27,469 nt of DNA, from the NCBI GenBank assembly GCA_036507655.1, contig DATCIS010000009.1:1-27469 (forward strand), read 5' to 3'. Position numbers and translations under genes: made by a program. The notes under the pieces are model-generated. The model saw only the letters and a program-made list of their open reading frames with translations, had not been told where the DNA came from and did no database searches. Shown piece after piece: positions 6,547-12,561 of the stretch; positions within the stretch are counted from its first letter, which is position 1, and every line of letters begins with the position of its first letter. The DNA comes from 2-01-FULL-49-22 sp036507655 (GTDB lineage Bacteria; Patescibacteriota; Saccharimonadia; Saccharimonadales; UBA10212).

Positions 6547-8487
6547 ATCAATGGGGTCGAGGTCTATCATCCAATCGGTTGGGACATATTCGGTTAGTTC
6601 GAGCAAATGGTCGCGTTGTTTACTCTTGATTACCAGTTGCCAATAATATTTCCGTCCGCGCCTGCCATAAAAACTAGGCGTGGGGCCGACAATTTCTACC
6701 GGCAGTTTCTTTGATGCCAGCTCGCCGGCGAGTTTTTCGGCAGCTTTTTGGGCGCCATTATATGTCGCCCGCCGGCAGACTAGTTTTAGTAAATGGCTAA
6801 ATGGTGGGAAGCGGAAATCGCGCCGTTGGGCTAATGTATGTTCATAAAACTTCGGATAGTCACGAGCAATAGCCGCTTGTACTACTATATTGTTTGGGTC
6901 ATAGGTTTGGATTACCACACGGCCGTGGCCATGGCCACGGCCGACGCGTCCCATTACTTGGTAAAGCAGCTGAAAAGCCCGCTCCTCAGAGGTGTAGTCG
7001 GGTAAGGTCATTGATGTTTCGGCGGCTACAATGCCCACTAATCCCAGTTTTGGCAAATCAAAACCTTTGGCCAACAGCTGCGTGCCGACCAAGATATCAA
7101 CCTCACCGGCCCTAAGGCGGTGGTATAACTCATGAATCCGCTCGCCGCTGATATTGTCGCTATCAAAGCGCTGCACCCGGTACTCGGGAAATAATTTAGC
7201 CACAGAATCAGTCAGCGCCTTGGTGCCTATACTTTTATATATGATGTCCGGATTAGCACACACCGGGCAATTAAACGGCGGCGGAATTCTGTAACCGCAG
7301 GTATGGCAGCGAATAATATGTTCGTCACCATGATAAACCAGCGGTATGTCGCAATTCGGGCAGAGCGATTGCCAACCGCACTGGCTGCATAGAATCAAAC
7401 GGGCGGAGCCGCGTCGGTTCAAATAAATCATTACCTGTTTTTTGGCAACCAGAGTCGATCTAATACCTTTTATCATCTGGTTTGATAGATAACGGTCTTT
7501 GGTGAAACTAGTCCTATCCTTAAAGTCGATAATCTCAGTAGCAACCTTTTCAAACCGGCTGACTATGGCCGGTTGAGTCATACGAGCGATAGCTTTGTGC
7601 TCGGCTGCCAGGTAATAATCTGTTACCGACGGCGTAGCGGTTCCTAGCACAACTTTAGCGCCGGTTATGGCGCCCAATCGGCTAGCGGCGCGCTCGGCAT
7701 GGTAGCGCGGGCCTGGCTCTTGTTTATAGGTCGGTTCATGCGCCTCATCTAAGATAATTAAACCCGGCTCTCGGACTGGGCTAAAAAGGGCGGAGCGGGG
7801 GCCGATGACCACCAAAGGTTGAATCGATTCCAATATTGCCAGCCAGATTTTTTTGCGCCGAGCCGAGGTAAGCTGCGAATGCAAAACGTAAACAGGGTAG
7901 GTAAGTTGCGAGGAAAAGATATGCGCCAGCTGGCTGGTAAGAGCGATTTCCGGCGTCAGCATGATAACCGAGCGGCCGGATTCTAACGTTTGTCTGGCCA
8001 AATCCAAATAAACCCGGGTTTTGCCGGTACCGGTTTCGCCGTGCAGCAGCATGGTCGTAGTCTTGGCTTTAGCTATGGCAGATATGGCTTGCTTCTGATC
8101 GCTGGTTAGAGGTTGTTCCAGGTGAAGTTCCAGCTCGATATTTTGGTCAATCAACTGCTTTTCATCCAAAGCCAAGGCTCTGACAACCGGCGCAGAAGGC
8201 GCGAAAAGTCGCAGGGCCTCGCCAAGGCTGGTTTTGTAATAATATTTAAGCCAATTGGCCAATTGGCGACAATGTTCGGGTAAAAGGCGCGAGCTAAGAG
8301 TGGTTTTGATTGGTTTGGTGGCAAAATCGGGCTTATCTACTTCACCGAACACAAAACCGGTTGCCACCCGGTTTTGCAAAGGAACTGTGACGACATGGCC
8401 GGGGGCCAATCGTTCCTCGTAAGAATATGTCAACGGCGCATCACGCCGATAGCGGCTATCAGCCACAAACACCTCATAGTAGCGCAT
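6538..8487 (-). CDS. priA: Primosomal protein N' (PriA replication-restart helicase)
   Basis: PriA recognises stalled forks and unwinds DNA to reload the replisome. With the start at 8487 the protein has 649 residues, beginning MRYYEVFVADSRYRRDAPLTY, the usual PriA N-terminus. An N-terminal 3'-DNA-binding domain is followed by a superfamily 2 helicase: GETGTGKT (150-157) and DEAH (247-250). The zinc-binding insertion has eight cysteines (about residues 367, 370, 376, 379, 394, 397, 407 and 410). LAKGFD, VMGRVGRG and a C-terminal domain follow. An in-frame ATG at 8517 would add ten residues outside the family consensus and would lie upstream of the -10-like TACAAT, so I prefer 8487. No Shine-Dalgarno is visible, which suggests a leaderless mRNA. 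It heads the priA-def-fmt cluster and is divergent from the winged-helix gene. Confidence 0.95.
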   Translation of the reverse strand: MRYYEVFVADSRYRRDAPLTYSYEERLAPGHVVTVPLQNRVATGFVFGEVDKPDFATKPIKTTLSSRLLPEHCRQLANWLKYYYKTSLGEALRLFAPSAPVVRALALDEKQLIDQNIELELHLEQPLTSDQKQAISAIAKAKTTTMLLHGETGTGKTRVYLDLARQTLESGRSVIMLTPEIALTSQLAHIFSSQLTYPVYVLHSQLTSARRKKIWLAILESIQPLVVIGPRSALFSPVREPGLIILDEAHEPTYKQEPGPRYHAERAASRLGAITGAKVVLGTATPSVTDYYLAAEHKAIARMTQPAIVSRFEKVATEIIDFKDRTSFTKDRYLSNQMIKGIRSTLVAKKQVMIYLNRRGSARLILCSQCGWQSLCPNCDIPLVYHGDEHIIRCHTCGYRIPPPFNCPVCANPDIIYKSIGTKALTDSVAKLFPEYRVQRFDSDNISGERIHELYHRLRAGEVDILVGTQLLAKGFDLPKLGLVGIVAAETSMTLPDYTSEERAFQLLYQVMGRVGRGHGHGRVVIQTYDPNNIVVQAAIARDYPKFYEHTLAQRRDFRFPPFSHLLKLVCRRATYNGAQKAAEKLAGELASKKLPVEIVGPTPSFYGRRGRKYYWQLVIKSKQRDHLLELTEYVPTDWMIDLDPIDLL

Positions 8488-8493
8488 ACCAAC

Positions 8494-8499
8494 ATTGTA
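8494..8499 (-). promoter_or_regulatory. Putative -10 of priA
   Basis: On the minus strand TACAAT ends 6 nt before the preferred priA ATG at 8487. No convincing -35 is present. It lies next to the divergent promoter of the winged-helix gene (8512-8541). Confidence 0.35.
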
Positions 8500-8511
8500 G
8501 TCCTTCATGAT

Positions 8512-8541
8512 TTGCAAATCCTAATGCGTGTGTTTTATACT
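8512..8541 (+). promoter_or_regulatory. Promoter of the winged-helix gene
   Basis: TTGCAA (8512-8517), an 18-nt spacer and TATACT (8536-8541). The leader is about 30 nt and carries the AGGGGAG ribosome-binding site. It is back-to-back with the putative priA promoter, so a protein bound here could affect both genes. Confidence 0.55.
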
Positions 8542-8579
8542 ACGTGCAGACGTTGTTCGAATAACAATAGGGGAGTTCA

Positions 8580-8882
8580 ATGCTCGATACTTTCATTACG
8601 TCACGGGTACGGCGCAAAATCATAGTAGTCTATGCTAAGTATCCCGATTTTAAGACCCACGTTCGGGGTCTGGCCAAGCTAATCCGCGAAGATGCCGGCA
8701 ATATCCAACGCGAGCTTAAGCGCCTGGAAAAAATCGGTTTTTTGATAAGCGAGCGCCAAAGCAACACTAAAATTTATTACACCAATAAGCACTTCCCTAT
8801 TTTTAAAGAGTTGCAAAGCATAGTTTTGAAATCCCAGCGGGCGGCCAATCAACGCCGCGCCCAAGGATTACGTCCGCGATAA
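8580..8882 (+). CDS. Small winged-helix DNA-binding protein
   Basis: The 100-residue protein looks like a single winged helix-turn-helix domain of the ArsR/MarR-like superfamily. A leading helix (LDTFITSRVRRKIIVVYAK) is followed by VRGLAKLIREDAGNIQRELKRLEKIGF as helix-turn-helix with recognition helix, and LISERQSNTKIYYTN as the beta wing. The C-terminus is a basic helix (QRAANQRRAQGLRPR). There are no metal-binding cysteines. It probably acts as a transcription regulator. Its targets are unknown; the shared promoter region with priA and the palindrome at 8958-8971 just downstream are candidate sites. AGGGGAG before the ATG and a good promoter (8512-8541) indicate a monocistronic gene. Confidence 0.8.
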   Translation: MLDTFITSRVRRKIIVVYAKYPDFKTHVRGLAKLIREDAGNIQRELKRLEKIGFLISERQSNTKIYYTNKHFPIFKELQSIVLKSQRAANQRRAQGLRPR

Positions 8883-8957
8883 AGAATTCCTAGTTACACT
8901 AATTTCTAAACAAACCCGAGGCTTCAAAAATCCTGATAGAGTATAAATCACACAAAT

Positions 8958-8971
8958 GTCCCAGCTGGGAC
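8958..8971. repeat. Perfect 14-bp palindrome with a nested outer inverted repeat
   Basis: GTCCCAGCTGGGAC is a perfect palindrome. It is flanked symmetrically, 6 nt away on each side, by AATCAC (8946-8951) and GTGATT (8978-8983). It lies in the 190-nt gap between the winged-helix gene and rpsU, just after a TATAAA hexamer at about 8942. It could be an operator for a dimeric regulator or the stem of a small RNA; there is no T-tract for a terminator. Confidence 0.5.
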
Positions 8972-9002
8972 TGAAACGTGATTAAGAATGGCTAGCTATT
9001 AT

Positions 9003-9020
9003 TTAGGTCAACTAGGTCAA
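9003..9020 (+). repeat. Two tandem 9-bp repeats upstream of the rpsU promoter
   Basis: TTAGGTCAA is followed directly by CTAGGTCAA (one mismatch). The pair ends 14 nt before the rpsU -35 hexamer. The position and near one-turn spacing suggest a regulator-binding site, but nothing identifies the protein. Confidence 0.35.
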
Positions 9021-9034
9021 TTTTATCGTGGATA

Positions 9035-9063
9035 TTGTAAATTACCATCTGTTAACGTACAAT
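9035..9063 (+). promoter_or_regulatory. Promoter of rpsU (predicted near-leaderless)
   Basis: TTGTAA (9035-9040), a 17-nt spacer and TACAAT (9058-9063) precede the ATG at 9073 by 9 nt. No Shine-Dalgarno is present. The start point would be within about 2 nt of the start codon. Confidence 0.6.
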
Positions 9064-9072
9064 ATTCCCGAT

Positions 9073-9285
9073 ATGATTACAGTTACTAAGAAGGATTCCG
9101 GCGAATCTGTAGAGAATCTATTGCGTCGTTTTGGCCGTAAAGTTCAACAATCGGGCGTACTGGCAACTGCCAAATCGGGTCAATATCTTGAAAAACCTCC
9201 ATCCAAACGCGACCGTCGTCTGAGAGCTATTGTACGTCGTGAGCGCAGAGCCGCCAAAATCAAGAAGCTGAAACTAGGAAGATAA
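9073..9285 (+). CDS. rpsU: 30S ribosomal protein bS21
   Basis: The 70-residue basic protein matches bS21: a short strand-like N-terminus (MITVTKKDSGE), the SVENLLRRFGRKVQQSGVL helix, EKPPSKRDRRLR, and a long Lys/Arg-rich helix (AIVRRERRAAKIKKLKLGR). In other bacteria bS21 sits near the 3' end of 16S rRNA and affects Shine-Dalgarno interactions. An in-frame GTG at 9028 would add 15 residues absent from the family and would make the promoter part of the gene, so the ATG at 9073 is preferred. yqeY follows after 6 nt, the well-known rpsU-yqeY pairing, and continues into adk and map as one likely operon. Confidence 0.92.
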   Translation: MITVTKKDSGESVENLLRRFGRKVQQSGVLATAKSGQYLEKPPSKRDRRLRAIVRRERRAAKIKKLKLGR

Positions 9286-9291
9286 GCCGCT

Positions 9292-9744
9292 ATGCTAGAG
9301 AAGATGGAGCGCGATCTAAAATCCGCCCTCTTGGCTGGCGAGAAGACCAAGGTTGAGACGCTGCGGGGGCTTAAAAGCGCTATCCATAACGAAGCTATCG
9401 CCCAGGGTGCCAAAGAAACCGGCCTTAGTGATGAACAGATCGAAAAAGTTCTGACGCGAGAGTCCAAAAAACGCGCCGAGGCGGCCGAACTTTATAAAAA
9501 AGGCGGCAATAACGAGCGGGCTGAGGCCGAATTAGTTGAGAAGGCGATTATAGACGCTTACTTACCGGAACAGATGGATGAATCGCAAATCGCAGCTGCG
9601 GTGGATGAAGAGATGCCTAAGCTGGAGTCGCCGACCATGGCCGATATGGGTAAAATCATCGGTGCCGTGAAGGCAAAATTGGGGCCTTCCGCCGACGGCG
9701 CAACCATCGCCCGAATCGTCAAACAAAAGCTGGAGACAAAATGA
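9292..9744 (+). CDS. yqeY: GatB/YqeY domain protein
   Basis: The 150-residue, all-helical cytoplasmic protein is a YqeY-type homologue of the C-terminal domain of GatB, the tRNA-binding tail of glutamyl/aspartyl-tRNA amidotransferase. Recognisable segments are the N-terminal helix with LRGLKSAIHNEAIA, the ELYKKGGNNERAEAEL turn, AYLPEQMDESQI, and the C-terminal MGKIIGAVKAKLGPSADGATIARIVKQKL, typical of the family. Its exact role is unsettled; it is usually linked to tRNA-dependent amidation or to translation. It starts 6 nt after rpsU and its TGA overlaps the ATG of the adk-like gene (ATGA), so translation is probably coupled. An in-frame ATG at 9304 is a possible alternative start. Confidence 0.92.
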   Translation: MLEKMERDLKSALLAGEKTKVETLRGLKSAIHNEAIAQGAKETGLSDEQIEKVLTRESKKRAEAAELYKKGGNNERAEAELVEKAIIDAYLPEQMDESQIAAAVDEEMPKLESPTMADMGKIIGAVKAKLGPSADGATIARIVKQKLETK

Positions 9745-10298
9745 TAATCCTGTTCGGGGTTGTAGGCAGCGGTAAAAGCCAACAAGCCGAGAGGCTAATC
9801 GCTAAGCTCCATTGTCCGTACCTATCAACCAGCAAGCTTATAAGAGAAAAAAACAATCTGCAGTGGGACAAACTGATAACAGCCGGGCATCTATTGCCGG
9901 ACGATGATATTTTTTCGTTATTAGAACCCGAGCTGGAGAAGATTGACGCTGCCAATGCAGAATTCATTTTAGACGGTGCGCCCCGCTCGATTGGCCAGGC
10001 TGAGTGGCTGATTGCCAAAATCAAGGCCGGCTCCCTGAAGTTTACGGCCATTATTCACCTGGATGTGTCTAAAGAGGTAGTTCTGCAGCGACTACTATCA
10101 CGCGGACGTTACGACGACAAAGAAGAGGTTATAGCCACTCGTTTTGAGCAGTACGATAAGCTAACCGTGCCTGTACTAAAGTATTTCCAGCAACAGGGCT
10201 ACCCGGTCAGCGAGGTTGACGGTAGCCCTCCCATAGGAGAGGTCGAGAAGCAGATTTGGGAACTTCTGAAGGACAAAGTTGAGGCCAAAGTCCGATAA
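9741..10298 (+). CDS. adk: Adenylate kinase-like nucleoside monophosphate kinase
   Basis: The 185-residue P-loop kinase of the adenylate kinase family would interconvert AMP/ATP and ADP in the cytoplasm. The Walker A loop is GVVGSGKS (6-13), with V and S at positions where family members often have P and G. LDGAPRS at 77-83 corresponds to DGFPR, and RLLSRGRYDDKEEVIATRF holds the catalytic arginines and Asp pair (R121, R123, D125, D126). The LID between these is the short, zinc-free type. Its position between yqeY and map, and the adk-map pairing common in bacteria, support the name, but another NMP as substrate cannot be excluded. It overlaps yqeY by 4 nt and map by 20 nt. Confidence 0.85.
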   Translation: MIILFGVVGSGKSQQAERLIAKLHCPYLSTSKLIREKNNLQWDKLITAGHLLPDDDIFSLLEPELEKIDAANAEFILDGAPRSIGQAEWLIAKIKAGSLKFTAIIHLDVSKEVVLQRLLSRGRYDDKEEVIATRFEQYDKLTVPVLKYFQQQGYPVSEVDGSPPIGEVEKQIWELLKDKVEAKVR

Positions 10299-11031
10299 AG
10301 AAATTGCGGCGATGCGCCAAGGCGGCCGTATGCTGGCTACTGTGTTAGATTTACTTGAGCATAAGATCGAACCGGGCATTAGCAGCCAAGAATTAGCCGA
10401 TATAGCGGCTAAAGAAATTAAATCGCTCGGCGGTCAGCCGTCGTTTTTGATGCATGAGGATTTTCCGCATGTGATGTGCGTATCGATTAATAATGAGTTA
10501 GTGCATGGTGTGCCTTCGCCGAAGAGGATTATTAAAGAAGGCAACGTAGTTGGTCTGGATTTTGGCGTCGTCTACAAGGGCTTGATAACCGATAGCGCCA
10601 GGACTATTTTTGTCGGCCAGAAGCCGCCGGCGGACATAAAACGGCTGCTTGAGGGAACCAAAAAAGCCCTTGAAGCCGGTATTGACGCCGTAAAAGGTGA
10701 TGGCACACGCATAGGTGACATAAGTGCTGCGGTGCAAAAAGTACTGGACGGGCATAAGCTCGGTGTAATTCGCGATCTCGTAGGCCATGGTGTAGGCGAT
10801 AAAGTCCATGAGTCGCCTAACATTCCTAATTATGGCGTGGCCGGCACAGGACCCGTGCTTAGCAACGGTATGACAATTTGCATCGAGCCGATGGCATCTT
10901 TGGGAGATTGGCAGATAGAAGTAGCCCGCGATGGCTGGACCGTGGTGATGCACGACGGCTCCACCGCCGCCCACTTCGAACACACTATTGCTGTTACCGA
11001 AGACGGTGCAGAGATACTGACGCTTCCGTAA
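10279..11031 (+). CDS. map: Methionine aminopeptidase, type I
   Basis: Map removes the initiator methionine after deformylation. The 250-residue pita-bread enzyme has all five metal ligands: D94 and D105 (VGLDFGVVYKGLITDSART), H170 (GHGVGDKVHESP), E203 (CIEPMASLG) and E234 (AHFEHTIAVTEDG). H76 in NNELVHGVPS is the conserved substrate-contacting histidine. There is no N-terminal zinc-finger extension, so it is type Ia. I accept the TTG start at 10279: MRPKSDKEIAAMRQGG aligns with the usual type I N-terminus, and GAAGGA lies about 6 nt before it. The first ATG (10312) would cut into the conserved region. It overlaps adk by 20 nt and ends the rpsU-yqeY-adk-map run. Confidence 0.95.
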   Translation: MRPKSDKEIAAMRQGGRMLATVLDLLEHKIEPGISSQELADIAAKEIKSLGGQPSFLMHEDFPHVMCVSINNELVHGVPSPKRIIKEGNVVGLDFGVVYKGLITDSARTIFVGQKPPADIKRLLEGTKKALEAGIDAVKGDGTRIGDISAAVQKVLDGHKLGVIRDLVGHGVGDKVHESPNIPNYGVAGTGPVLSNGMTICIEPMASLGDWQIEVARDGWTVVMHDGSTAAHFEHTIAVTEDGAEILTLP

Positions 11032-11036
11032 CAGCA

Positions 11037-11066
11037 TTGAACATTCCTAGCCATTAGCGTTATACT
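11037..11066 (+). promoter_or_regulatory. Promoter of ftsA
   Basis: TTGAAC (11037-11042), an 18-nt spacer and TATACT (11061-11066). The transcript would carry a leader of about 135 nt containing repeat copy B and the small ORF at 11092-11208. Confidence 0.5.
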
Positions 11067-11091
11067 GCATTTATACAATAAACATTAAACA

Positions 11092-11208
11092 ATGAGCAAA
11101 AAACATTTAATTGGATACTCCTCGGGAAGAGCAGCCCGACAAAATGTGAACCATTTTGTCGGCGCGATGAGAAACCCCGAAGGGGTGTCTCATAAGCCGA
11201 AGGCGTAA
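11092..11208 (+). CDS. Possible 38-aa upstream ORF in the ftsA leader
   Basis: ATG at 11092 opens a 38-codon frame beginning MSKKHLIGYSSGRAAR. It runs through both hairpins of repeat copy B (with the peptide MRNPEGVSH) and ends in TAA at 11206-11208, one base before the ftsA ATG. It is basic and has no recognised family or Shine-Dalgarno. The geometry mirrors the 35-aa ORF ahead of the S1 gene. Translation of the ORF would melt the hairpins and bring ribosomes to the ftsA start, which itself has only a weak ribosome-binding site. This is an inference and not supported by homology. Confidence 0.35.
   Translation: MSKKHLIGYSSGRAARQNVNHFVGAMRNPEGVSHKPKA
11125..11193 (+). repeat. Dispersed two-hairpin repeat, copy B
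   Basis: 69 bp, about 93% identical to the reverse complement of 729-796. Hairpin 1 is a perfect 11-bp stem CCGACAAAATG / CATTTTGTCGG with loop TGAAC. Hairpin 2 is ATGAGAAACCCC / GGGGTGTCTCAT with loop GAA (11 of 12 pairs). It lies between the ftsA promoter and the ftsA start. Confidence 0.75.
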
Positions 11209-11209
11209 A

Positions 11210-12451
11210 ATGTCAGCAGAAGAAAAATTTTCCTACTTTGTCGGCGTAGATATAGGTACAACTGCAGTACGTTGCGTGGTCGGCGAGCTTGCCGGCGACG
11301 CTCAAACACCTAGTATTATTGCAGTATCGAGCGCCGAAAACAGTGGAATGCGCAAAGGTAACGTGGCCCATATCGATGAGGTGGCTGAAGCCGCGGTTAA
11401 GGCTGTAACAGAGGCCGAGCGGATCTCAGGGCGCGAAATCAAGCAGACCACAGTCAATATCAATGGCTCACACGTGCAGGGAATTAACTCCAAGGGAGTG
11501 ATAGCGGTTTCCAATCCAGATCGCCAGATCACGGTCGAAGACCGGATGCGGGTGGAAGACGCCGCCACCATCGTCCAACTGCCGCCAAACAAGGACATAA
11601 TCCAAGTTTTTGCCAAAAACTACCGACTTGACGGGCAGGAGAACATCAAAGACCCGGTAGCTATGCACGGTGTGAGGCTAGAAGTCGATACACACATTTT
11701 GGTAGCTTCAACACCAGCCCTTAAAAGCCTGGACCAAGTGCTTCATAAAGCCGAACTGCGTCCGTCGCACCGCACAGTAACCTCTCTAGCTGCCGCCGAG
11801 GCAGTGCTAGACCGCAAAATGAAAGACGCCGGCGTGGCCATAATCGACATTGGTGCTGCCACCACCAACGTGGTAGTTATAGAAGACGGTGAAGTCGAGC
11901 ACATCGCTGTTATCCCGATGGGTGGTATCCATATTACTAATGATTTGGCGATTGTCTTAAAAACCGATTTGGATGTAGCCGAGCTGGTTAAAATCAAGCA
12001 CGCCAGCCTTAGCAAAAAGGTCAGTGGCGAGACCAGCTTCGTTCATAAAGGCGAGGAACTGCGCTTTGATCGCGACATGATGCGCCAGATTGTTGAGGCA
12101 CGCGTTGAAGAGATTCTGGAATTTGTTGATAGGGAATTCAAGAAAATCCGCCGTTCGCGGAAACTGCCCGGCGGGGTAGTATTGGTTGGCGGCAGCGCCC
12201 ACTTACCAGGCCTGGTCGACTTCACAAAGGAAGTTTTGGAGCTGCCAGCAAGGCTAGGCAGCTGGAAGCACCTGCCTAAGGTCGTTGACGGTATGGACGA
12301 GCTAGCTTTTGCGCCGGCCGTTGGGCTGATGCTGCTCGATATGTTACTGGGTCCACCACAACGCGGCGGTTATGATGAGAGCGGACCCGGCATTTTCCAA
12401 TCTGTTAATTTGAACCTGAGTAACCTTTTCAAGCGCCTGCGGCGTCACTAA
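11210..12451 (+). CDS. ftsA: Cell division protein FtsA
   Basis: FtsA is the actin-fold ATPase that tethers FtsZ to the membrane and recruits the divisome. The 413-residue protein has the phosphate-1 motif FVGVDIGTTAVRCVVGEL near the N-terminus, an SHS2/1C insertion (ISGREIKQTTVNINGSHVQG onward), phosphate-2 AIIDIGAATTNVVVIEDG and the adenosine motif VVLVGGSAHLPGL. The C-terminus after a short linker (VNLNLSNLFKRLRRH) is an amphipathic, basic membrane-targeting helix. Length is close to the family norm of about 420. It is followed by ftsZ, the classical partner. Only AAGG serves as a possible Shine-Dalgarno before the ATG; the leader instead carries repeat copy B and a small ORF that ends one base before the start. 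Confidence 0.96.
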   Translation: MSAEEKFSYFVGVDIGTTAVRCVVGELAGDAQTPSIIAVSSAENSGMRKGNVAHIDEVAEAAVKAVTEAERISGREIKQTTVNINGSHVQGINSKGVIAVSNPDRQITVEDRMRVEDAATIVQLPPNKDIIQVFAKNYRLDGQENIKDPVAMHGVRLEVDTHILVASTPALKSLDQVLHKAELRPSHRTVTSLAAAEAVLDRKMKDAGVAIIDIGAATTNVVVIEDGEVEHIAVIPMGGIHITNDLAIVLKTDLDVAELVKIKHASLSKKVSGETSFVHKGEELRFDRDMMRQIVEARVEEILEFVDREFKKIRRSRKLPGGVVLVGGSAHLPGLVDFTKEVLELPARLGSWKHLPKVVDGMDELAFAPAVGLMLLDMLLGPPQRGGYDESGPGIFQSVNLNLSNLFKRLRRH

Positions 12452-12502
12452 TTCAGCGAGCACCACATTTTTGTTCAGGCATTTTTGAGCTGGGTATTTT
12501 TA

Positions 12503-12532
12503 TTGCACCAAGGCGTTAGTCTCACGTATAAT
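12503..12532 (+). promoter_or_regulatory. Promoter of ftsZ
   Basis: TTGCAC (12503-12508), an 18-nt spacer and a consensus TATAAT (12527-12532) in the 110-nt gap between ftsA and ftsZ. The leader is about 25 nt and carries AAAGGAGAG, so ftsZ probably has its own strong promoter in addition to read-through from ftsA. Confidence 0.65.
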
Positions 12533-12561
12533 TAAGCACAGTTACTTAAAAGGAGAGATCG

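Noticed and set aside
8488..8517. ATG at 8517 as the priA start
   Set aside because: The extra ten residues lie outside the PriA consensus and upstream of a -10-like TACAAT; MRYYEVFV at 8487 fits the family N-terminus.
9028..9072. GTG at 9028 as an alternative start for rpsU
   Set aside because: It would add 15 residues outside the bS21 family and place the TTGTAA-N17-TACAAT promoter inside the gene.
10498..11037. Long minus-strand ORF opposite map
   Set aside because: Shadow of a clear map gene; no recognisable domain and no ribosome-binding site.
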